Assembly: GCA_021161255.1 (NCBI GenBank)
Contig: JAGHAZ010000029.1
Coordinates: 1-43,501, forward strand
Direction: 5' to 3'
From: Candidatus Bathyarchaeota archaeon
GTDB taxonomy: Archaea > Thermoproteota > CALKCG01 > B24
DNA: 43,501 nucleotides
Each line of letters opens with the position of its first letter. The stretch's first letter is position 1. The notes beneath the pieces were generated by a model that made no database searches, was not told where the DNA came from, and saw only the letters and a list, made by a program, of their open reading frames with translations. Below, piece after piece: positions 24,574 to 32,188 of the stretch. The translations under genes and the position numbers were made by a program.

Positions 24574-25593
24574 ATGGGTAGGGTTTTAGGTGCGGGTATA
24601 ATCGGTTGCGGAGGCATAGCTACGGCTCATGCCGAGGCCTATAGGAGGTCCAGCAGGGCCCGGCTCGTAGCGGTCTGCGATATAAGACGCGAGAGGGCTG
24701 TAGCCATGGCCGAGAGGTTCGGCGTCCCACGTTATTATACCAGCTTAGAAGAGTTTCTACGAGACCCTGAGCTGGAGGTTGTTAGCATATGCACGCCTCA
24801 CCATCTTCACGCTTCGCAGACGGTAGCGGCGGCCGAGGCAGGTAAACATGTTCTATGCGAGAAGCCTATGGCCATAAGTCTGAGACAAGCCGATGAGATG
24901 ATAGCGGCCTGTAGAGACAACGGTGTAAAGCTCGGTATAGTGTTTCAGCTCCGGTTCAACCCGCTTTACCGGAGGATCAAGGAGGCTTCAGACGGCGGAG
25001 GATTCGGTATACCTGTCCTAGCCGAGGCGATGGTGAAATGGTATAGGGAGGAGGCTAGATACTATTTCCGAGATGAGGTGGCTAAGTCGTGGAGGGGGAA
25101 GCGGGCCACCGAGGGAGGCGGGGCGTTGATAAACCAGGCGATCCACACGATAGACTTGCTGCAGTGGATCATGGGGCCCGTGGATTTTCTGTATGGAATA
25201 TGCGACACTAGGACGCATCACATCGAGGTCGAGGACTTAGCGGTCTCGATCCTCAGGTTTAGAAGCGGGGCGTTAGGCTACATCGTCGGAAGTGTCTCCA
25301 TAAAGCCTCAGGAAACATGTTTAAACATATACGGCTCTGAGGGGGCGGTATGCGTAAGAGACGGGAGGGTAACGGTCTGGACGGTCAAAGACGTGAAACC
25401 TCCGAGCGGGGAGGAGATGAAGACCAGCCTTACAGGGCATAACGCCGTGGTCGAAGACTTCCTCTCAGCCATAGTTGAGGATAGGGAACCCATGGTAACC
25501 GGTGAGGAGGGGCGTAAATCTCTGGAGATCGTGCTGGCGATCTACAGGGCTAGTATGAAGGAGGGGAAAGTCGTGTTTCCGCTGGCCGAGTAG
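24574..25593 (+). CDS. Gfo/Idh/MocA-family dehydrogenase, candidate IolG
   Basis: A 339-residue NAD(P)-dependent dehydrogenase. The Rossmann motif is AGIIGCGGIATAHAEAY, the EKP motif is HVLCEKPMAISLRQADEM, and the substrate half has GIVFQLRFNPLYRRIK and GGGALINQAIHTIDLLQWIMG with the catalytic Asp and His. The pseudogene at 19039-19290 is a decayed relative from inside the inositol block, so this may be the moved or surviving copy of that function. Myo-inositol 2-dehydrogenase activity is possible but not proven by sequence. An unrecognised gene follows 23 bases later. Confidence 0.87.
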   Translation: MGRVLGAGIIGCGGIATAHAEAYRRSSRARLVAVCDIRRERAVAMAERFGVPRYYTSLEEFLRDPELEVVSICTPHHLHASQTVAAAEAGKHVLCEKPMAISLRQADEMIAACRDNGVKLGIVFQLRFNPLYRRIKEASDGGGFGIPVLAEAMVKWYREEARYYFRDEVAKSWRGKRATEGGGALINQAIHTIDLLQWIMGPVDFLYGICDTRTHHIEVEDLAVSILRFRSGALGYIVGSVSIKPQETCLNIYGSEGAVCVRDGRVTVWTVKDVKPPSGEEMKTSLTGHNAVVEDFLSAIVEDREPMVTGEEGRKSLEIVLAIYRASMKEGKVVFPLAE

Positions 25594-25616
25594 ACGAGGT
25601 TGAAAGGTGTTCTTCC

Positions 25617-26300
25617 TTGGTTTTAGCCGGTAAAATTTTCAGGCTTGTGGAGGACCTACCGTTATCGAGGATAGCGGAGAAGCTTAGGGGATACAGGGTC
25701 GAGGATGAGTTCGAGGAGGAGCCGTATAGGATTAAGCTGATAACGGAGGTCTTGGACCTGGCCGTAGGCTTCAACAGTTTGAGAGGGGTCTTAGCGTGGG
25801 ATACCCTGCGTTTCACATACCATAGGGGTAACAGGATACCTGTCCCGAGAACCCTATACGTGACCTTCGCTTTCTTCAAGACAGCCGGCGGGACATTTCT
25901 CTTGGCGGTTGAGAGGAAGAGCATCGCCAACAGGGTTGCAAACCTGTTCAGCCAGCTACTCTTCATCTCCAAGGGATACATAGTTAACGTCTCTATAAGC
26001 CCCGAGAAGATGAGGGAGTATCATGAGAAAAACCCAGAAAGCACCAAGGTCATATTCTTTGACAGCCTACCCGTGCCGAACCTCGATAAGCTATCGCTAT
26101 ATGGGCCCGACCTTAGGCAGACAGACCTATATAGCCATTACCTGACGATGGGAAGCATCTGGTACCTGGTTACGGTGGCTAGAAGCTACGGGGTTACGAT
26201 CGGGCTTACCAGAGACGGCGTCGTAGTGGCGTTCAGCAACATGGATAAAACGGACTTCATAAACATGGTCGCATCAGAGATCCTGCCCCTAGTAGGTTGA
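25617..26300 (+). CDS. conserved-looking protein of unknown function
   Basis: I do not recognise this 227-residue protein. TTG 25617 is the first usable start and follows an AAGGTG site at 25604-25609; no earlier start codon exists in frame before the upstream gene. It has no signal peptide and no clear membrane helix. It reads as a globular alpha/beta protein with an acidic patch (YRVEDEFEEEPYRIK), a strand-rich middle (RTLYVTFAFFKTAGGTFLLAVERK) and a late VTIGLTRDGVVVAF segment. Codon use and length look normal, so it is probably a real gene co-transcribed with the dehydrogenase. Confidence 0.7.
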   Translation: MVLAGKIFRLVEDLPLSRIAEKLRGYRVEDEFEEEPYRIKLITEVLDLAVGFNSLRGVLAWDTLRFTYHRGNRIPVPRTLYVTFAFFKTAGGTFLLAVERKSIANRVANLFSQLLFISKGYIVNVSISPEKMREYHEKNPESTKVIFFDSLPVPNLDKLSLYGPDLRQTDLYSHYLTMGSIWYLVTVARSYGVTIGLTRDGVVVAFSNMDKTDFINMVASEILPLVG

Positions 26301-26313
26301 CGATGGAGGATAA

Positions 26314-26323
26314 GCTTAATATA
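26314..26323 (+). promoter_or_regulatory. TATA box for the tRNA-Trp gene
   Basis: GCTTAATATA is centred about 34 bases before the first tRNA base, consistent with a start a few bases upstream of 26353. Confidence 0.55.
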
Positions 26324-26381
26324 GAGCCTGGTTAAAACCTGTGATCTCGGTGGGGGCCGTAGTCTAGCCAGGCATGACGAC

Positions 26382-26413
26382 AAACCCAGCCGGTTTAAGG
26401 CTGGGTTCGTTAA
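26382..26413 (+). other. 32-base intron in tRNA-Trp at non-canonical position 28/29
   Basis: An inner hairpin AACCCAGCC/GGCTGGGTT (26383-26391 with 26399-26407) is joined to a 4-pair central helix GACG/CGTT (26376-26379 with 26408-26411). The 3-base bulges AC^A and AA^G lie on opposite strands. Cutting after the second base of each bulge releases 26382-26413 and joins C28 to G29. Confidence 0.88.
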
Positions 26414-26422
26414 GGGCTCCAG

Positions 26423-26489
26423 ATGCCGGAGAGCGACCAGGGTAAGACCCTAAACAGGGGATGATGAGGGTTCTGGAGCGCTAGGTGAA
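26423..26489 (+). ncRNA. 67-base intron at tRNA-Trp position 37/38 with a C/D-box-like guide
   Basis: ATGATGA at 26461-26467 is a perfect C box. After a 13-base spacer comes CTAG at 26481-26484, in the place of a degenerate D or D' box (consensus CTGA). Bases 26472-26479 (TCTGGAGC) are complementary to the tRNA's own anticodon region 26416-26423. By the fifth-base rule from 26481, the paired target is C34 at 26419. Intronic C/D guides for Cm34 are known in euryarchaeal tRNA-Trp. The BHB for this intron is imperfect (central helix CTCC/GGTG with one T-T mismatch). Confidence 0.68.
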
Positions 26490-26554
26490 ACCCGTCGGTC
26501 GCCGGTTCGAATCCGGCCGGCCCCACCACCTTCTAACGGGCTAAAGTCGTTAAG

Positions 26555-26728
26555 TTACTCGGCTGTTTCTTCTATGTCAAAACGTCTATACCAGACTTCT
26601 CGTATCAGAAGGTCTCTCACCGCGGACCTTATGGCCTCGGCTCTATTCGGGTAGTATCCGGCCTTAACGAGAACATCCAGGTCTCTAAGGTAAGTTTCAG
26701 GTAGGTGAACCGACACAAGCTTCATCAT
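26555..26728 (-). CDS. 57-residue ribbon-helix-helix (CopG-like) regulator
   Basis: A very small DNA-binding protein. It begins MMKLVSVHLPETYLRDLDVLVKAG, continues YYPNRAEAIRSAVRDLL and ends IEETAE. The first strand (KLVSVHLP), the two helices and the PNRAEAIR turn are typical of archaeal RHH regulators. GGGAGG lies upstream with good spacing. A pair of 8-base repeats overlaps its probable transcript start, suggesting that it represses itself. It converges with the tRNA-Trp gene 26 bases away. Other targets are unknown. Confidence 0.85.
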   Translation of the reverse strand: MMKLVSVHLPETYLRDLDVLVKAGYYPNRAEAIRSAVRDLLIREVWYRRFDIEETAE

Positions 26729-26783
26729 AGCATCCTCCCTTTAAGCCACCTATAGATAGCACATGTTTAGAAATAGCTATTGG

Positions 26784-26822
26784 TATTACGTGAATAATAC
26801 GTTGTCTACGGAGGTATTTAAA
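26784..26822 (-). promoter_or_regulatory. promoter and tandem operator of the RHH regulator
   Basis: TATTACGT (26784-26791) and TAATACGT (26795-26802) are near-identical direct repeats 11 bases apart, the spacing expected for two RHH dimers on one DNA face. The minus-strand TATA box TTTAAATA lies at 26822-26815, so the repeats cover the predicted start near 26792. The rest of 26729-26906 shows no gene. Confidence 0.5.
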
Positions 26823-26906
26823 CGTCAGAGGGGGAGACCTCAAGGGATTTGAAAACTGTGTTTAAACAGCATACACTATACGACCGCTGTTTTAGAACGT
26901 TAAGGT

Positions 26907-28196
26907 CTAACTTGACTGCAATGTGGTGGCTAGGAGGAAGTTTCTATAGGCTTTCACAACTCTGACGTTTAACCTTTTACCTAAAAGATCCTCATGTGTC
27001 CGGAGGACTATCGGTTTATAAGAAAAGTTCCGGGCTATCCAGCTCCTAGGCTTCAGACCAGGCTCCTCGACCAAGACTTCTCCTACCCAGCCGACCCAGC
27101 TGAGGTTACGCTTATAGGATATCTCGGAGCATAGAGCGGTTAAACGTTTAACCCTCTCCTTGACGAGCTTAACAGGTAGGGGCTTAAGCTTGTAGGCTTC
27201 CGTTCCAGGTCTAGCCCCGAACTTCGAAACGTTGACGTGGTCCGGCTTCACACGCGCTATGAAGGCTAATGTCTCCTCGAAGTCCTCTTCAGACTCTGTT
27301 GGATAGCCGACTATAATGTCCGTCATAAGGGTTAGGTTCGGATATTTGGCTCTGAACCTCTGCATGACTTCCTCAGCCTCGGACGACGTATATCTCCTAC
27401 GCATATCCCTAAGCACCTTGTCGCTTCCAGATTGGACAGGAATATGGGCGAACTTAAAGATCCTCTCATCGGAGTACATGTCGAGAAGCCTATCTAGAAA
27501 CCTAGATAGATACAATGGATTCATCATCCCGACTCTAACCATGAAGTCCCCTTCGATGCTCAGGACCTTCTCGAGCAGATCTGCTAAGTCAGACCCTATG
27601 TCGAAGCCGTAGCATCCGTTATCCTGAGACGTCAGCCATATCTCTTTACAGCCCTGTCTTAGAGCCCTACGGACCTCCTCGACCACCATGTCAGGCGGAT
27701 AGCTCCTAAGCCTTCCCCTAGCCAATTTAACCTGGCAGAAGCTGCAGTTCCCTAGACATCCCTGAGCTATCGGGACGATACCGACGGGGTATTTAAGCCT
27801 GAACCTAGGTTTACAGAGCTTAACCTCATCAGGTTCGGTAAGCTTGATGAATCGTTTACCCTTGACCGCTGCTTCCACAGCTTCTTCAATCCTCGTAACT
27901 GCTCTCGCTCCTAGGAGGGAGGCTTTGGGGTTTATACGCTCTATTATAGCCCTACCCGTAAGAGGCATACAGCCTGCGACTATAAGCGGTTTACCAAGGC
28001 TTGAGAGCACGGTTATCCGATGAATCATCCTGTGCTCAGTAGGCGTTTTAACCGTACAGGTCACTAGGATGTTTACGTCAGAGAGCTCCGGGTCGTTTAC
28101 TACCTCATGGCCTCTACTCCTGAGTAGGCCTAGCATTATCTCGGCGTCGGCTACGTTGGCGCTACAGCCGTAAACCTCGAGATATACTTTAACCAC
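26907..28196 (-). CDS. tRNA t6A37 methylthiotransferase, e-MtaB/CDKAL1 type
   Basis: A radical-SAM enzyme of 429 residues that converts t6A37 to ms2t6A in tRNAs reading ANN codons. It has the N-terminal UPF0004 domain with its three Cys (YGCSANVADAE, LVTCTVKTPTE, VAGCMPLTG), the radical-SAM cluster GCLGNCSFCQVKLARGRLRSY, and a C-terminal TRAM-like domain with SWIARNFSYKPIVL. The archaeal/eukaryotic CDKAL1 group is chosen over bacterial MiaB from the LTSQDNGCYGFDIG and PVQSGSDKVL context. It acts in the cytoplasm. Confidence 0.93.
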   Translation of the reverse strand: MVKVYLEVYGCSANVADAEIMLGLLRSRGHEVVNDPELSDVNILVTCTVKTPTEHRMIHRITVLSSLGKPLIVAGCMPLTGRAIIERINPKASLLGARAVTRIEEAVEAAVKGKRFIKLTEPDEVKLCKPRFRLKYPVGIVPIAQGCLGNCSFCQVKLARGRLRSYPPDMVVEEVRRALRQGCKEIWLTSQDNGCYGFDIGSDLADLLEKVLSIEGDFMVRVGMMNPLYLSRFLDRLLDMYSDERIFKFAHIPVQSGSDKVLRDMRRRYTSSEAEEVMQRFRAKYPNLTLMTDIIVGYPTESEEDFEETLAFIARVKPDHVNVSKFGARPGTEAYKLKPLPVKLVKERVKRLTALCSEISYKRNLSWVGWVGEVLVEEPGLKPRSWIARNFSYKPIVLRTHEDLLGKRLNVRVVKAYRNFLLATTLQSS

Positions 28197-28369
28197 TGTC
28201 TAACCCTAGAGAATTCCATCTAACGGTCTCTAATAAACTTCGAACCGTTTTACAGCATGAGGTAGAATAGACCTCTAGAAATCCTACGTTTTGGACACCG
28301 CTTAGGCTTGAAACCCTTATTAGTTAAAAGCTACTTGAACCCTTCTTAAGCGAGGAGCGTGTATAAGGT

Positions 28370-30484
28370 ATGGGAAGACGTATTAAGATGTTTTCCATAA
28401 TAGCGGTGCTTGCGTTAACTCTTGCGACGTTTTCGAGCTTAAACGCGGTAACATGTCAACCTCCATACGTCGAGCCTACGGGTAAGTGGCTTCTCCGACC
28501 AGGTAATAGCAGCGGCGTGATCGTTTTCAAGATATATCCCGACGACTACGTGGGCATAACCGGGACGTTCGAGACCAGTTTAGAAGGACATGAAGAGAAT
28601 GTAAGCATCCCCAAGATGTGCATAAATATAACGAACAGACCTGTCGACGGGGAGATTAAACAAAGAGCCAACGGCTTCATAGAGATGCCTGACATCCCTG
28701 ACCCTAAGGTCAAAGAAACTTTGGAAAAGATGGTCTTGAATATCGTGGCTAAAGGAAGCGGAGACGAAAACGAAACGATGTGGTATGCGAACGTGAACTT
28801 AAGCCTACCTGAAACCATAGAGATAAATGCGGAGCTAAGCTCCTACGGAAACGCTGTCGAGAAATACTCAGACATCAACGTCACCTTAGAGGCCGCTCTG
28901 TACTATGACGCTTTAAACATGACGAAATCCGATGTCCAAGATATCGTCGTTGCCTGGCCCATCTTGAGAGGGTTCATAGAGGCTGCTGTAATCCAAGCCT
29001 CAGATGGTTTAATAGACTTGTCTCTAGGGCTTGAGGATTATAGCATAGGTCCTGAATCTGCGACCCTACTCTTCAAGTCCAGGGTGTCAGGGAACCTGAT
29101 AGAGGGGCTTAGGAGGTTTCTCGAGAAACCTGTAACCCCTCCGAGCCCGGTTGCCCCACCGACTTCGATGCCTGAGATACCTAAGGAGACTAGAGAGGCC
29201 TTGAAGGCCGTGTTAAGCCTGTTGGAGAATAGATATGCTTGGGTTGAAGACGCTGAGTTCAACATGACTTGGAATAGGGAAGAGAAGGCTTTCGTTTTTG
29301 ATGGCTATACGGTCTACGGTGGAGACCTAGGGGAACAGTACAAGACAGCGTGGGCGACCGTTCTCAGGATTCAACTGATGCTTATGGCTGGAAAAGGTAG
29401 GGAGGACGTTCAAAAACTGGCCTTAGAGGTATATGACCTTATAATCAATAGCGAGTTCGACGTCGATAAGTTGACTATATCGATGTACGTAAACCCGGAT
29501 GAAGGATGCTCGAGGTTTAAGCTCTCAGACTTGAAGATGAAGCCCAAGTCTATACCGAGCTTCTTAAGCGTCCTAAGCCTTGCGTCGGAGGTCATGCCCT
29601 CGAAGCGTCTTACGCTCGTGATCCAAGGTAGCTCGGATGCCGATGAGATGGTTGAGGTCGAGATACCTTTAGCAGCTGAGAAGTACATAGCCGAACCTGT
29701 CTCTATAGAGGGGAGATATAGGATAGAGTGGACTTTCGAGAGGCTGGGCGCCATAGATAGACTCCAGCTGACTAAGAAGCCCAATACCATAGGTATCGTG
29801 GATTTCAACTATGTAGAGGTTAAGAAAACCGTCAATGAAACCGAGTATGTCGTCGAAGTTTTCACGAACTCAAGCCTAGTGGATGCCCCGACGTTTGTAG
29901 ACAATAAACTGGAGATGACTGTCTCAGGTGTCGAAGGGACTCTAGGTGCATTAAACGTCTCCATTCCCAAGGCTCTAGTCGACGGCGTGGTCGTAATCCT
30001 AGTGAATGGTGAACTCGTCAAGCCGAAGGCGAAGCTCGCGGGAGAATGCTACGCTGTATATGCGACGTATAGCCACAGCATTAAGAAGCTAGAGATAGTA
30101 TGGACACCGCCAGATATAGAGATAACGGTCGATAAGAATGAGGTAGACGTAGGCGGGGAGGTAGAGGTTTCAGGTACCTTTAAGGTCTTGGGTAAACCTA
30201 TGGCCGGGGAGAAGGTCGACATACTCTTGGACGGGGTTAAAATAGCCGAAGCCACAACTGACGGGGAGGGGGGATTTTCAGCGAAGCTGAAGCTTGAAAA
30301 CGAGGGAGAATACATCGTGAAAGCAGTCTACGATTTCGTAGACCAAAGCTTTGAGAGTAATGAAGTCACGGTTAAGGTAATCTTAGCCTGGTATCAAAAC
30401 CCCGTGATACTCGGAGGCATGGCAGCGGCTATAGTGATAGCGATAGCCGTGATCGTAATATTGAGTAGGAGACAGAGCTTCTAG
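28370..30484 (+). CDS. large surface protein with signal peptide, Ig-like domain and C-terminal membrane anchor
   Basis: A 704-residue exported protein. A signal peptide spans about residues 7-27 (MFSIIAVLALTLATFSSL). Several N-glycosylation sequons follow (NSS, NVS, NIT, NVT, NMT). A proline-rich linker sits near residue 260 (PVTPPSPVAPPTSMPEIP). Residues 580-670 form an Ig-like beta-sandwich (ITVDKNEVDVGGEVEVSGTFKV... GGFSAKLKL). It ends in a single membrane helix (PVILGGMAAAIVIAIAVIVIL) and a basic RRQSF tail. The topology is outside with a C-terminal anchor. The ligand is unknown; the body is not a family I recognise. Confidence 0.83.
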   Translation: MGRRIKMFSIIAVLALTLATFSSLNAVTCQPPYVEPTGKWLLRPGNSSGVIVFKIYPDDYVGITGTFETSLEGHEENVSIPKMCINITNRPVDGEIKQRANGFIEMPDIPDPKVKETLEKMVLNIVAKGSGDENETMWYANVNLSLPETIEINAELSSYGNAVEKYSDINVTLEAALYYDALNMTKSDVQDIVVAWPILRGFIEAAVIQASDGLIDLSLGLEDYSIGPESATLLFKSRVSGNLIEGLRRFLEKPVTPPSPVAPPTSMPEIPKETREALKAVLSLLENRYAWVEDAEFNMTWNREEKAFVFDGYTVYGGDLGEQYKTAWATVLRIQLMLMAGKGREDVQKLALEVYDLIINSEFDVDKLTISMYVNPDEGCSRFKLSDLKMKPKSIPSFLSVLSLASEVMPSKRLTLVIQGSSDADEMVEVEIPLAAEKYIAEPVSIEGRYRIEWTFERLGAIDRLQLTKKPNTIGIVDFNYVEVKKTVNETEYVVEVFTNSSLVDAPTFVDNKLEMTVSGVEGTLGALNVSIPKALVDGVVVILVNGELVKPKAKLAGECYAVYATYSHSIKKLEIVWTPPDIEITVDKNEVDVGGEVEVSGTFKVLGKPMAGEKVDILLDGVKIAEATTDGEGGFSAKLKLENEGEYIVKAVYDFVDQSFESNEVTVKVILAWYQNPVILGGMAAAIVIAIAVIVILSRRQSF

Positions 30485-30522
30485 AGGCAACCGTTGTTCT
30501 TCATACTTTTTTGAAGTCCGGT

Positions 30523-32058
30523 TTAGCGTTCTAGTTCGAATCTTCTTCTGTAAACCGGTGGTTCGGCTATGAACTGTATGAGCATATCCATGCTCCTACC
30601 TATGCCCATGAAGTCTCTGGCCTCTATAAGTTCGATAGCGTTTTGAAGTTTTACAGACGACTCAGAGTATACGGTATACAGTAACTCTCCCTCGTCCACA
30701 TGCTCCCCTATCTTCTTATTAAGCAATATACCGGCGCCCTTATCCTTAGGCGCGCCCGCCGCCCTAGCCACCTCTACGAGCCTGCCGTTGTCGATCCATA
30801 AAACCCGCCCCCGACGCTTAGCCCTAACCTCATAGGTTTTATCCCCGATAGGTATGTCATCCGGCTTGACATCTGGGTCTCCACCCTGAGCCGCGATTAT
30901 CTCTCTAAACTTCTTCTCAGACTTACCCGATCGTATCAATTGAAGCGCCGTCTCAGCATCGCCTACGCCAGCCATTTTGAAGAGCACCCCCGCTATGTTG
31001 GCGGCTTTACTGACTAAGTCCACAGCCCTATTAGAGCCCATGAGGGTTTCAAGAGCCTCCCTAGCCTCCAACGCAGGCCCCACGGCGTATCCTACAGGCT
31101 GCTCACCATAGGTTACGGCGCATCCGGTTTGTATACCCAGTCTTCTACCGAGTTCTATGAAGTCTTTAGCCAGAGCGTTGGCTTCACCTATGGTTTTAAC
31201 TTTGGTTCCCCTACCAGTCGGTATGTCTATAACAAGCATCTTAGCGTTGACGGCCTTCTTCTTACTCATTATACTCGGTAGGAGAAGCGGGTCGATCGCT
31301 AGGGGGTACTCGACCCGTACGAATATGTCGTCAGCTGGAGATAGATGCAACGCACCTCCCCAGACGAGACAGCCGCCGGTCTTCAAGACGACGGACCGGA
31401 TTTCATCTAATTCGAGTGCTACAGGCATGAGCACTTCAGCCCTATCGGCCGTACCGGCGGCGCTTGTTATAGCCCTAGAACTCGTTTTAGGAATCGTTAA
31501 ACCCGCTGCGGCTATGGTGGGTACAGCTACTAAGCTGGTCTTATCACCTGGTACACCTCCGATGCTGTGTTTATCCACGACCAAGATATCACCTAAGTCG
31601 AGGGTTTCGCCCACTTTAACCATGGCTATGCTTAGGTTTGTAGCCTCATCCAAGTCAAGACCGAACGTGTGTAACGCCGTTACAAAAGCAGATATCTCAA
31701 CCTCGCTCAGGTTACCCTCGACCACGTCTTTGACTATCTCATAGATCTCGCCGTAGGTGAGCTTCTTACCTTTGAGTTTTTCCCTTATGAAGAATATGCT
31801 CTTAGGAGGCTCGGACAGACTAACGTCGACTATAGACCCATCCTCGAGGTTTAGCTTGGAGGCCACCTCCTCATAAACACCGATAACTCCTTTATCGATC
31901 ACTTTAAAAGTCGTGTTGACTATAGCCGTAAGCTCGTGCCCGTTAACCTTAAGCCTAACCCGGCCTAAAGCCCTAACACCTAAATCGTCTGCATCATCCT
32001 TATTCAAGAGAACTATAGGTTTACCGCCAGCCTCGATGTATAACCTCTTGACCTTCAA
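30523..32058 (-). CDS. deoA: AMP phosphorylase (archaeal thymidine-phosphorylase-like)
   Basis: This 511-residue enzyme splits nucleoside 5'-monophosphates with phosphate to ribose 1,5-bisphosphate, the first step of archaeal AMP salvage. The archaeal N-terminal domain of about 85 residues precedes the phosphorylase core: KGKKLTYGEIYEIV, DKHSIGGVPGDKTSL (phosphate loop), TSSRAITSAAGTADRAEVLMPV and GGCLVWGGALHLSPADD. The start is TTG 32058, with a strong AAGGAGGTGA about 12 bases upstream. The pathway's ribose-1,5-bisphosphate isomerase and type III RuBisCO are not in this window; the related mtnA at 39530 belongs to the methylthioribose branch. Confidence 0.93.
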   Translation of the reverse strand: MKVKRLYIEAGGKPIVLLNKDDADDLGVRALGRVRLKVNGHELTAIVNTTFKVIDKGVIGVYEEVASKLNLEDGSIVDVSLSEPPKSIFFIREKLKGKKLTYGEIYEIVKDVVEGNLSEVEISAFVTALHTFGLDLDEATNLSIAMVKVGETLDLGDILVVDKHSIGGVPGDKTSLVAVPTIAAAGLTIPKTSSRAITSAAGTADRAEVLMPVALELDEIRSVVLKTGGCLVWGGALHLSPADDIFVRVEYPLAIDPLLLPSIMSKKKAVNAKMLVIDIPTGRGTKVKTIGEANALAKDFIELGRRLGIQTGCAVTYGEQPVGYAVGPALEAREALETLMGSNRAVDLVSKAANIAGVLFKMAGVGDAETALQLIRSGKSEKKFREIIAAQGGDPDVKPDDIPIGDKTYEVRAKRRGRVLWIDNGRLVEVARAAGAPKDKGAGILLNKKIGEHVDEGELLYTVYSESSVKLQNAIELIEARDFMGIGRSMDMLIQFIAEPPVYRRRFELER

Positions 32059-32188
32059 AAGCAGAACGCTTCACCTCCTTCATTCCGATATCGCTTCGAT
32101 AAGATATAAGCTGATCGCAGTACTCGCGATAATGTCGAGAACGGCGGAAGCTTTTTCCCTCTCGTTCTAAATATATAACTGGGTAGCG

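Larger units (their letters stand above)
26353..26528 (+). tRNA. trnW: tRNA-Trp (anticodon CCA) with two introns, CCA end encoded
   Basis: Exons are 26353-26381 (bases 1-28), 26414-26422 (29-37) and 26490-26525 (38-73), with CCA at 26526-26528. When spliced, the acceptor stem is GGGGCCG/CGGCCCC (7 pairs), the D stem GTC/GAC, the anticodon stem ACGGG/CCCGT (5 perfect pairs), the loop CTCCAGA with anticodon CCA, and the T stem GCCGG/CCGGC with loop TTCGAAT. The mature length is 74 bases plus CCA. The anticodon stem forms only if both introns are removed exactly where proposed, which is strong support for both. Confidence 0.93.
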
